In this document: one piece after another, positions 1 through 5,918 of the stretch
Position numbering within the stretch: position 1 is the first letter of the stretch
How the letters are laid out: every line of letters starts with the position of its first letter
Assembly (NCBI GenBank): GCA_019237175.1
Contig: JAFAHP010000100.1
Location: forward strand, 1-9,079
Source: Alphaproteobacteria bacterium
Lineage (GTDB): Bacteria; Pseudomonadota; Alphaproteobacteria; ATCC43930; CGMCC-115725
Reading direction: 5' to 3'
Length of the DNA stretch: 9,079 bases
Made by a program: the position numbers and the translations under genes
The notes under the pieces: generated by a model
What the model was told of the DNA's origin: nothing
Seen by the model: only the letters and a program-made list of their open reading frames with translations
Database searches by the model: none

Positions 1-626
1 ATGAGCTGGGCCACGGCGTCCATCAGATGCTGGCCAGAGGTCAGGGTTGTCTGATGGCGGACACGCCGTTGACCCTGGCGGAGACCGCTTCGGTGTTTGG
101 CGAGATGCTGACTTTCAGGGCACTACTCGCGCGCGAGACCGAACCCGCGCGCCGCAAGCTGATGCTGGCGGCGAAAGTCGAGGACATGCTGAACACGGTC
201 GTGCGCCAGATCGCCTTTGCCACCTTTGAGATCAGATTGCACGAGGAGCGCCGCGGGGCCGAACTCACTCCCGACCGGGTCGCCGAGCTATGGCTGGAAG
301 TACAACGCGAAAGCCTCGGGCCGGCGCTGCGCCTCGACGGCGTCTATCGCCATTACTGGTCCTACATACCGCATTTCATCCATACGCCCTTTTATGTCTA
401 TGCCTATGCCTTTGGCGACTGTTTGGTGAACTCGCTCTATGCGGTCTACCAGGACGCGCATCAGGGTTTCGCCGAACGCTATCTCGCCATGCTGAAGGCC
501 GGCGGCACCTTGCGCCACAGGGAATTGCTCGCCCCCTTCGGCCTCGATGCTTCCGACCCCGCCTTCTGGTCGAAAGGGCTCTCGGTCGTCTCCGGTTTCA
601 TCGACGAACTCGAAGCGCTCGGGTGA
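1..626 (+). CDS. pepF: M3B family oligoendopeptidase F, C-terminal part (5' end outside window)
   Basis: This is the C-terminal third of a zinc metallopeptidase that cleaves short peptides in the cytoplasm. The frame is open from the first base: bases 1-2 (AT) complete a codon that would be His, followed by ELGHGVHQ, so the edge cuts the gene at the HExxH motif HELGHGVH. The Glu in LAETASVFGE, about 27 residues on, is the likely third zinc ligand. The segment YIPHFIHTPFYVYAYAFGD (codons at about 364-420) is the family's conserved His/Tyr substrate-binding region. About 208 residues are visible; full-length PepF proteins have about 600. The ATG at 27 is internal to the gene and is not its start. 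The stop TGA is at 624-626. The next gene on the same strand begins 157 bases later. The family assignment is firm; the peptide specificity is unknown. Confidence 0.93.
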   Translation, partial: ELGHGVHQMLARGQGCLMADTPLTLAETASVFGEMLTFRALLARETEPARRKLMLAAKVEDMLNTVVRQIAFATFEIRLHEERRGAELTPDRVAELWLEVQRESLGPALRLDGVYRHYWSYIPHFIHTPFYVYAYAFGDCLVNSLYAVYQDAHQGFAERYLAMLKAGGTLRHRELLAPFGLDASDPAFWSKGLSVVSGFIDELEALG

Positions 627-631
627 GGGCG

Positions 632-659
632 ATGGCGACCATCCGAAGGACGGCGCCAT
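632..659 (+). terminator. weak hairpin just after the oligoendopeptidase stop
   Basis: ATGGCG (632-637) is complementary to CGCCAT (654-659), with a 3-bp inner TCC/GGA pairing, starting 5 bases after the stop codon. It is followed by TCGTTTA rather than a run of T. It could help end transcription, but it is short and unconvincing. Confidence 0.22.
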
Positions 660-782
660 TCGTTTAGGCTGTACGTTTTTGGCTAGATCTGCGTCATGGC
701 ACGACTTATCGGTGCCGGAATTGTATCTCTCTTCTCCCCTCTGGCCTGGGGGCGGAGCGGGTGAACGGGCAAGAGTGGGCCG

Positions 783-2207
783 ATGAGCGATGACGACACC
801 TTTACCGGGCGGGTGCGGCGGTACGCGCAAGTCTCGACCGCGATGGCGGGGCTTGGCGCACGGTTGGCGGGCGAACGCTACCTCGGCATCGCGGTCGACC
901 GCAGGCGGCATGCCGCCGATCTGAAGGCCGCACTCGGGGGCATCAAAGGTCCGCTGATGAAGGTGGCGCAGCTCCTGGCTACGATCCCCGATGCCTTGCC
1001 CAAGGAATATGTCGATCAGCTGATCCAATTGCAGGCGAACGCGCCGGCGATGGGATGGCCGTTTGTCAGAAGGCGCATGGCGGGCGAACTCGGGCCCGAT
1101 TGGCAAAACAAGTTCCGCAGCTTCGAGAAAACCGCCGCGCGCGCTGCCTCGCTTGGACAAGTGCACCGTGCCGTCGCACTCGAGGGTACTCCGCTTGCGT
1201 GCAAATTGCAGTATCCCGACATGGCCTCGGCGGTCGAAGCCGATCTGCGTCAGCTGAAGCTCGCGATGAGCCTCTACGAACGCTACGACCGTGCGGTCAC
1301 CACCGCCGAGATTCACGCCGAAATCGCCGAGCGCCTGCGCGAGGAACTCGACTATCGGCGCGAGGCCACGCACATGCGGCTCTACGGTGCCATCCTCGGC
1401 GGCGAGGCAAAGGTCGCGGTGCCGCGACCCTATTCCGAGTTGTCGACCAGCCGCCTGTTGACGATGACCTGGCTTGACGGCGCGCCGATCCTGGAGACTG
1501 CGAAAGCGCGGCTTGCCCGGCGCAACGAGATCGCCTTGCGCATGTTCCGCATCTGGTATGTGCCGTTCTACCACTACGGCGTCATTCACGGCGATCCGCA
1601 TCTCGGCAATTACACGGTGGCCCCGGACGGCACCGTCAATCTCCTAGATTTCGGCTGTATTCGGGTGTTTCACGCCTCATTCGTCCGCGGCGTTATCGAT
1701 CTTTACCATGCACTCGAGCGGGGCGATCGCGAACTGGCCGTCGATGCCTACCGGCGCTGGGGCTTTGGTGATTTGTCGGCCGAGATGATCGAGGTGCTGA
1801 ATCGCTGGGCGCTCTACGTCTACGGGCCGCTGCTCGACGACCGGGCGCGACGGATTCAGGAGAAAGGTGACGGGGTGGACGGCGCCGCCGTCGTCGAGAG
1901 CGTGCATCGCGATATCCGGCGTTTGGGAGGAGTGCGGCCGCCGCGTGAATTCGTGTTTATGGACCGCGCGGCGGTCGGGCTCGGCTCTGTGTTCCTGCAT
2001 TTGCGGGCCGAGATCAACTGGCACCGGCTGTTCCACGAACTGATCGAGGCGTTCGACGAGACCGCCCTCGCCGCCCGCCAACGCGCCGCCCTTGAGGCCG
2101 CGGGCGTGCCGTTGCCGAGCGAGTCGAGCGGAGCGGCTTCCTCGAGCCGACGTCGAACGAGAACCACCGACCCGGCAAAGCAAGCCGGCGGTCAAGCGCG
2201 GGCGTGA
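783..2207 (+). CDS. ABC1/AarF/UbiB (ADCK) family atypical kinase
   Basis: A 474-residue protein-kinase-like protein. Members (UbiB, human COQ8/ADCK3) support ubiquinone biosynthesis and lipid homeostasis by ATP use; the true substrate is poorly defined. Visible motifs: the family N-terminal signature as KVAQ at residues 60-63 (canonical KxGQ, so Ala replaces Gly); the Ala-rich nucleotide loop AASLGQVH at 121-128; the ATP-binding Lys141 in ACKLQYPD; the EELD motif at 187-190; the catalytic loop HGDPHLGN at 269-276; and the metal-binding DFG at 289-291. All catalytic residues are present, so it should bind ATP. I see no C-terminal membrane helices like those of E. coli UbiB; the tail after residue 445 is polar and Ser/Arg-rich. 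The start ATG at 783 has only a poor ribosome site (GAGTGGG). It follows pepF in the same direction, and a shared transcript is possible. The quinone role is inferred from the family only. Confidence 0.93.
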   Translation: MSDDDTFTGRVRRYAQVSTAMAGLGARLAGERYLGIAVDRRRHAADLKAALGGIKGPLMKVAQLLATIPDALPKEYVDQLIQLQANAPAMGWPFVRRRMAGELGPDWQNKFRSFEKTAARAASLGQVHRAVALEGTPLACKLQYPDMASAVEADLRQLKLAMSLYERYDRAVTTAEIHAEIAERLREELDYRREATHMRLYGAILGGEAKVAVPRPYSELSTSRLLTMTWLDGAPILETAKARLARRNEIALRMFRIWYVPFYHYGVIHGDPHLGNYTVAPDGTVNLLDFGCIRVFHASFVRGVIDLYHALERGDRELAVDAYRRWGFGDLSAEMIEVLNRWALYVYGPLLDDRARRIQEKGDGVDGAAVVESVHRDIRRLGGVRPPREFVFMDRAAVGLGSVFLHLRAEINWHRLFHELIEAFDETALAARQRAALEAAGVPLPSESSGAASSSRRRTRTTDPAKQAGGQARA

Positions 2208-2218
2208 GCGCCGGGCTT

Positions 2219-2265
2219 CCCCCACCCTTCGCTCCCCCGCAAGCGGGGGAGGGTCAGGGAGGGGG
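2219..2265. repeat. GC-rich palindromic repeat between convergent genes
   Basis: CTCCCCCGC (2232-2240), AA, then GCGGGGGAG (2243-2251) is a perfect 9-bp inverted repeat. It is flanked by CCCCCACCCT (2219-2228) and AGGGAGGGGG (2256-2265), which are complementary at 9 of 10 positions, so the whole 47-bp block can fold as one long hairpin on either strand. Similar GGGGGAGGGTCAGGGAGGGGG-like elements are, from memory, common intergenic repeats in alphaproteobacteria; I could not check copy number. No T-run follows on either strand, so it is not a textbook terminator, though it lies where a two-way terminator is expected. It overlaps the last codons and the stop of the minus-strand aminotransferase gene. 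Confidence 0.75.
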
Positions 2266-3486
2266 CGCGGCGGCGAAATGCTGGCTGACGTCGACGACGC
2301 CGGCGCTGTTGCGGCCCGATAAAAAGGCCTTGATGTTGCGCGTCGCCTGACGCAGCCGCTGGCGGTTTTCGACGAGCGCAATGCGAACAAAGCCCTCACC
2401 ATATTCGCCAAACCCGATACCGGGCGACACCGCGACATTGGCGCGCTCGAGCAGCAGCTTTGAAAAGGCGAGGCTGCCGACGGCGCGAAACTTCGGCGGG
2501 ATCGGCGCCCAGGCGAACATTGTCGCCGCCGGCGGCGGAACATCCCAGCCCGCCTGATGCAGGCCGTCGATGACGACGTCGCGGCGCGCCTGATATCGTG
2601 CTCGGATCTCGGCGATGCATTCCTGCGGGCCGTTCAGCGCCGCGGTCGCGGCTACCTGGATCGGAGTAAAGGCGCCATAGTCGAGATAAGATTTGACACG
2701 CGACAGCGCCGCGATGAGCCGCTCGTTGCCGACCGCAAATCCGATGCGCCAGCCGGCCATCGAATAGGTCTTACTGAGCGAGGTGAACTCGACCGCGATG
2801 TCGCGCGCCCCCGGCACTTCAAGGATCGAGGGCGGCGGCGTGCCGTCGAAATAGATTTCCGCGTAGGCGAGGTCGGATAATACGACGATCTCGTGTCGAC
2901 GGCAGAAGGCAACGATCTCGCCGTAAAAATCGAGATCGACGGTCTGCGCCGTCGGGTTGGCGGGAAAATTCAAGACGATCGCAAGCGGTGCGGGGATGCT
3001 GTGCCGCACCGCTTTCTTGAGTTCGGAGAGAAAGTCGAATTGGGGGCCGACCGGGACATGCCGCACCGAGGCTCCCGCCATGATAAAGCCGAAGGCGTGG
3101 ATCGGATAGCAGGGGTTCGGCACCAGCACGATGTCGCCGGGGGCGGTGATCGCCTGCGCCAGATTGGCGAGGCCCTCCTTTGACCCAAGGGTGACGACGA
3201 CCTCGCGTTCGGGATCGAGTTCGACCCCAAAACGGCGTTCATAATAAGCGGCGCAGGCGCGGCGCAGTCCGGCGATCCCGCGCGACACCGAATATCCATG
3301 GGTTTTCGGATTCTGCACCGCCTCGATCAACTTGGCGACGATATGTGCGGGGGTCGGACCGTCGGGGTTGCCCATGCCAAGGTCGATCACGTCGCGGCCA
3401 GCGGCTCGGGCCTTGGCCTTGAGCGCGTTGACCTCGCTGAAGACATATGGGGGAAGACGCTTGATTCGGTAAAAATGCTCGGGCAT
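2254..3486 (-). CDS. alaC: AlaC-type class I/II aminotransferase (alanine/glutamate-pyruvate transaminase family)
   Basis: A 410-residue PLP enzyme, cytoplasmic, closely similar in remembered sequence to E. coli AlaC (YfdZ), which makes alanine from pyruvate and glutamate. Shared stretches include RLPPYVF near the N-terminus, DLGMGNPDG (35-43), THGYSVSRGI (62-71), GSKEG (101-105), NPCYPIH (124-130), NPTAQTVDL (177-185), SLSK with the Schiff-base Lys239, MAGWRIGF (243-250) and PGIGFGEYGEGFVRIAL (355-371), with Arg368 as the likely carboxylate-binding residue. The ATG at 3484-3486 was chosen because homology begins with MPEHFYRIKRLPPYVF; the frame stays open 43 codons further upstream but those residues look non-conserved. 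The ribosome site is weak (CCGAGCC). Homologues are often annotated LL-diaminopimelate aminotransferase, and that activity cannot be excluded. The last residues (APPP) and the TGA stop are encoded by the GC-rich repeat. It is convergent with the AarF-like gene. Confidence 0.93.
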   Translation of the reverse strand: MPEHFYRIKRLPPYVFSEVNALKAKARAAGRDVIDLGMGNPDGPTPAHIVAKLIEAVQNPKTHGYSVSRGIAGLRRACAAYYERRFGVELDPEREVVVTLGSKEGLANLAQAITAPGDIVLVPNPCYPIHAFGFIMAGASVRHVPVGPQFDFLSELKKAVRHSIPAPLAIVLNFPANPTAQTVDLDFYGEIVAFCRRHEIVVLSDLAYAEIYFDGTPPPSILEVPGARDIAVEFTSLSKTYSMAGWRIGFAVGNERLIAALSRVKSYLDYGAFTPIQVAATAALNGPQECIAEIRARYQARRDVVIDGLHQAGWDVPPPAATMFAWAPIPPKFRAVGSLAFSKLLLERANVAVSPGIGFGEYGEGFVRIALVENRQRLRQATRNIKAFLSGRNSAGVVDVSQHFAAAPPP

Positions 3487-3834
3487 GGCGGCTCGGTACT
3501 TGTCGATGTTGCCTTTTAGCCGGAGCGGATAGGTTTGGCGAGCACGACAGCACCATTTCTCGACACCCCGCGCGCCGTCCGGCTTTGCCAAAGGTTTCGA
3601 TCGCTGCGGGCCCACAGCTTTCGGTTAAGCGTTCGTAGACGATTCGCCGCCTAGCTTGCGCGGCGGTACCGAAGCGCAAATCGCTGCGGCGGGCCGTCCA
3701 TCGAGCAATGAGGCAGCATCGTGCCGACCTATCGCCTTGCCAAACAGAGCGTTGCAGCGCAACCGACGGTAATCAAGTGGACCTGCCGGGGGCCGATCCC
3801 CAACCGAATCCCGAGCGCCGGCGCGTGGTGAATC
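3487..3834. other. divergent intergenic region between alaC and the EAL gene
   Basis: 348 bases separate the two divergent start codons, so both promoters should lie here, but I find no convincing -35/-10 pair. A short inverted repeat GTTGC-agc-GCAAC lies at 3751-3763, about 72 bases before the EAL start; it is short enough to be chance. A possible 36-codon reading frame (3721-3831) occupies the end of the region. The remainder shows nothing recognisable. Confidence 0.5.
3721..3831 (+). CDS. possible 36-residue ORF directly upstream of the EAL gene
   Basis: GTG at 3721 is preceded by GAGG (3710-3713) with a 7-base spacer, a reasonable ribosome site. The frame runs 36 codons (MPTYRLAKQSV... 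to ...IPSAGAW) to TGA at 3829-3831, only three bases before the EAL ATG at 3835. That spacing would allow translational coupling, which is notable because the EAL gene has only a weak site of its own (GGTG). I do not recognise the peptide; it has no hydrophobic segment and one Cys. It may be chance: a short open frame in GC-rich DNA is not rare. Confidence 0.28.
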   Translation: MPTYRLAKQSVAAQPTVIKWTCRGPIPNRIPSAGAW

Positions 3835-4647
3835 ATGCCCCCGATGGAGCTGCTTGGACAGCGCCGCCGGCGCCCGCATGATTTGGCGATCGAGGAGACA
3901 CTGCGCGCGGCCCTTGGCCAGGACCGCCTGCTGTTTGCTTTTCAGCCAGTGGTCTGCGCCACCTCGGGCGAGACCGATTATTTCGAATGCCTGCTACGCA
4001 TGCGCGACGACGACGGCGGGCTCATTCAATGCGGCGACTTCATCGCCGCGGCTGAAGAAACCGGCCTAATCGGCCTGATCGACCGCTACGTTCTCAACCG
4101 GGTATTCGGCGAGCTCGCGGCCCATCCGTCGGTCCGACTTGGCTTTAATGTTTCGGCACGGACCGCCTGCGATCGGCCATGGCTACGTTCGTTGATCGCG
4201 CTCTTGCGCCATCGTCCGGAGTGCGCCTCCCGCTTGGTGGTCGAGATCACCGAGACCGCCGCGCTCGATAACATGGGAGAGTTGGCGCACTTTGTCGACG
4301 CGCTCAGGCATGCAGGATGCCGGGTGGCGCTCGACGATTTTGGCGCTGGGCATACCACGTTGCGCCATTTGCAGGCGTTGGAGGTTGATATCATCAAAAT
4401 CGACGGGTCTTTTGTCCGCCGCATCGCCGCAAGGCGTGAGAATCGGATCATCTTGCGGCATCTGTTAGGCCTGACGCGCGGTTTTGGTTTTGGCACGGTC
4501 GCCGAATGCGTCGAGACCGCCGAGGAAGCCTCGCTGTTGCGCGAAGAGGGCGTGGGCTACCTGCAAGGTCACTATTTCGGCTACCCGACAGTCGAGCGGC
4601 CATGGCTGCGAACTGCAACTTGCTGGCGTGAGCCATACCGACAATAG
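3835..4647 (+). CDS. stand-alone EAL-domain c-di-GMP phosphodiesterase
   Basis: A 270-residue cytoplasmic protein that is almost only an EAL domain (about residues 20-255), which hydrolyses the second messenger cyclic di-GMP to pGpG. The key positions are kept: Glu51 of the signature, here ECLLR rather than EALLR; Asn105 in FNVSAR; Glu137 in EITE; Asp167-Asp168 in LDDFGAGH; Lys188 and Asp190 in IKIDGSFV; Glu224 in AECVET (usually AEGVET); and Gln244 in YLQGHYFGYP. It should therefore be catalytically competent. No GGDEF, PAS, GAF, receiver or membrane segment is attached, so the input must come from elsewhere. The start is fixed within a few bases by an in-frame stop at 3829-3831; ATG 3844 is an alternative. 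The LLM oxidoreductase gene follows 79 bases downstream on the same strand. Domain call firm; cellular role unknown. Confidence 0.93.
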   Translation: MPPMELLGQRRRRPHDLAIEETLRAALGQDRLLFAFQPVVCATSGETDYFECLLRMRDDDGGLIQCGDFIAAAEETGLIGLIDRYVLNRVFGELAAHPSVRLGFNVSARTACDRPWLRSLIALLRHRPECASRLVVEITETAALDNMGELAHFVDALRHAGCRVALDDFGAGHTTLRHLQALEVDIIKIDGSFVRRIAARRENRIILRHLLGLTRGFGFGTVAECVETAEEASLLREEGVGYLQGHYFGYPTVERPWLRTATCWREPYRQ

Positions 4648-4665
4648 GGATTATCAGAGCGCTTG

Positions 4666-4675
4666 CCGATATCGG
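4666..4675. promoter_or_regulatory. 10-bp palindrome in the EAL-LLM spacer
   Basis: CCGATATCGG is a perfect palindrome 52 bases before the LLM start codon, in an otherwise featureless 79-base gap. It could be an operator half of a promoter here, but a 10-bp palindrome may occur by chance. Confidence 0.2.
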
Positions 4676-4726
4676 TGCCGGCGCGAAGAATGCCGGGCGG
4701 TCACGCTACAAGATCGGGGCGACGCC

Positions 4727-5551
4727 ATGCAGATCGGCATCCATTTGCCTCACGCCGGCGAACAGGCAACACCGGACGGCATTCGCCGCGCCGCGCAACG
4801 CGCTGAGGATCTTGGACTCAGCGACGTCTGGGTCAGCGAGCACATCATTGTACCGCGCGCCACTTTCCCGCGATCGCCGCTGTTCTACGATCCGGTGTTG
4901 AGCCTGACCTGGGCGGCCGCCGTAACGACGCGCGTGCGGCTCGGCACCAGCGTCCTGGTGTTGCCGATGCGGCATCCACTGCCGCTGGCCAAGGAATTGG
5001 CGACGTTGCAGAATTTCTCAGGGGGCCGGCTTATTTTGGGGGCCGGCGTGGGCTGGCTGGAAGCCGAGTTCGCCGCTTTGGGCGTGCCGTTTCGCGAGCG
5101 CGGCCGGCGCCTCGATGAAGGCGTCGCGTTGATGCGCGCAGTATGGACCCAGGATCCGGTGACCTTTCGCGGCAACTACATTCCGGCCGAGGTCGAAGCG
5201 ATGACGATGCGCCCTCTGCCCGAGAAGCCAATCCCGATCTGGTTCGGCGCCCGCTCGGAGCCGGCGTACAAGCGCACCGTGCGCATCGGGGATGGCTGGC
5301 ACGGCGCCCAGCTGACCCCGGCCGCAGCGGCGCCGATCGTCGCCCGGCTGCGCCGCGACCGCCCCGAACCCGAGTTCACGATCTCGATGCGCTATCACTG
5401 GAACGGCAAGGATGACGGCGAATTGCGCGAACAGTTCGCCGCCTACCATGAGGTCGGGGTGCAACACGTCATGGTGCACCCGCTCAATCGCGATATCGAC
5501 GATTGGGACGCGGTCATCGAGGGTACCGGTCGGGTCGGACGCGACTGGTGA
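4727..5551 (+). CDS. LLM class (luciferase-like) flavin/F420-dependent oxidoreductase
   Basis: A 274-residue TIM-barrel oxidoreductase of the bacterial-luciferase superfamily, which uses FMN or F420 to reduce or oxygenate small molecules. Typical family segments: MQIGIHLPHAG at the N-terminus; AEDLGLSDVWVSEHI (26-40); LTWAAAVTTRVRLGTSVLVLPMRHPLPLAKELATL across 60-94; the SGGRLILGAGVGW turn (98-110); RGRRLDEGV (126-133); and PIPIWFGARSE (168-178). It resembles the TIGR03619/Rv2161c-like group often labelled F420-dependent; in an alphaproteobacterium FMN is at least as likely. Start ATG 4727 was chosen because homology starts there; the frame is open upstream to 4484 but overlaps the EAL gene in a different frame. 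The ribosome site is weak (GGGGCGA). Substrate unknown. A long stem-loop lies just after the stop. Confidence 0.9.
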   Translation: MQIGIHLPHAGEQATPDGIRRAAQRAEDLGLSDVWVSEHIIVPRATFPRSPLFYDPVLSLTWAAAVTTRVRLGTSVLVLPMRHPLPLAKELATLQNFSGGRLILGAGVGWLEAEFAALGVPFRERGRRLDEGVALMRAVWTQDPVTFRGNYIPAEVEAMTMRPLPEKPIPIWFGARSEPAYKRTVRIGDGWHGAQLTPAAAAPIVARLRRDRPEPEFTISMRYHWNGKDDGELREQFAAYHEVGVQHVMVHPLNRDIDDWDAVIEGTGRVGRDW

Positions 5552-5578
5552 CCGCTATCTGGCGCGCCGGGACCAGTG

Positions 5579-5678
5579 TTGCCACGGCCGGGTGCGGCAC
5601 GAGCCAGTGACGCGGCCTCCGGCGTTGTTCACCGCTCGTCACGAATTACGAGGCTCGTGCCACGGCTGTCGCTGGCAA
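5579..5678 (+). other. nested stem-loop of about 100 nt (possible structured RNA or terminator)
   Basis: Several collinear pairings nest around one axis. The outermost is TTGCCA (5579-5584) with TGGCAA (5673-5678), separated from the next by 11 bases on each side. GGCACGAGCC (5596-5605) pairs perfectly with GGCTCGTGCC (5652-5661). GTGACG (5607-5612) pairs with CGTCAC (5637-5642), and CGG (5613-5615) with CCG (5632-5634). The terminal loop is about 16 nt. It begins 28 bases after the LLM stop codon and lacks a T-run, so it is not a standard intrinsic terminator. It could be an mRNA 3' stabiliser, a small RNA, or a mobile palindromic element. Confidence 0.55.
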
Positions 5679-5737
5679 GTCGCAACGCTAAGGGGTATCT
5701 TCAGCCGCTATTCAACGCTCGCCAACCAGGAGGAAAC

Positions 5738-5815
5738 TTGCCGCGGCCGAGGAAGCCCACAGCAGCAATTCAGTCCGGCGACCACCCCGCGTCCGCGAGC
5801 CATGGGGGTAAATAA
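5738..5815 (+). CDS. possible 25-residue ORF with a strong ribosome site and TTG start
   Basis: AGGAGG at 5728-5733 is a perfect Shine-Dalgarno core, four bases before TTG (5738-5740). The frame reads MPRPRKPTAA..., 25 codons, to TAA at 5813-5815. It has basic, proline-rich residues at the start and no hydrophobic part. I do not recognise it. It might be a leader peptide of the P450 gene (ATG 104 bases further on), the decayed start of a lost gene, or chance. Confidence 0.25.
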   Translation: MPRPRKPTAAIQSGDHPASASHGGK

Positions 5816-5857
5816 CCGAGGCTGGAACGAGTCGGAGGTTTGAACCGCTTGGAAAAG

Positions 5858-5870
5858 CGCGAATGTCGCG
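5858..5870. promoter_or_regulatory. inverted repeat upstream of the P450 gene
   Basis: CGCGA-atg-TCGCG is a perfect 5-bp inverted repeat with a 3-base centre, 48 bases before the P450 ATG. Position and symmetry suit an operator for a dimeric regulator, but no regulator gene is present in the window and the arms are short. Confidence 0.3.
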
Positions 5871-5918
5871 TTCGATGATGGTACCTATTCCGCAATAAAA
5901 CAGCGACAGGAACATCCA

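Larger units (their letters stand above)
5552..5918. other. 367-base spacer upstream of the P450 gene
   Basis: No recognisable full gene. It holds a nested stem-loop (5579-5678), a Shine-Dalgarno-equipped micro-ORF (5738-5815) and a CGCGA-atg-TCGCG inverted repeat (5858-5870). I could not find a convincing -35/-10 pair for the P450 gene; the AT-richer segment 5871-5905 is the most likely promoter or leader stretch. Confidence 0.5.

Noticed and set aside
696..764. A 22-codon hydrophobic ORF (MARLIGAGIVSLF...) upstream of the AarF-like gene
   Set aside because: It has no ribosome site and no family; too short to support.
288..1601. A 437-codon open frame on the minus strand across the end of pepF and the AarF-like gene
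   Set aside because: It is antisense to two genes with clear family motifs; its translation is Arg/His/Gly-rich with no recognisable domain, as expected of a shadow frame in GC-rich coding DNA.
1677..2543. A 288-codon minus-strand open frame over the 3' ends of the AarF-like and aminotransferase genes
   Set aside because: It overlaps real coding sequence, including the aminotransferase on the same strand in another frame, and its composition is low-complexity Arg/Ser/Pro.
3487..3615. Upstream extension of the AlaC-type aminotransferase by 43 codons
   Set aside because: The residues are basic and non-conserved; AlaC homology starts at the MPEHFYRIKR residues (ATG at 3486).
4484..4726. Upstream extension of the LLM oxidoreductase by 81 codons
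   Set aside because: The extension overlaps the EAL gene in another frame and has no family similarity; homology starts at ATG 4727.
5552..5918. Possible sigma-54 promoter (GG-N10-GC) upstream of the P450 gene
   Set aside because: I checked the TGGC-like candidates (around 5560 and 5673) and none has a GC at the required spacing.
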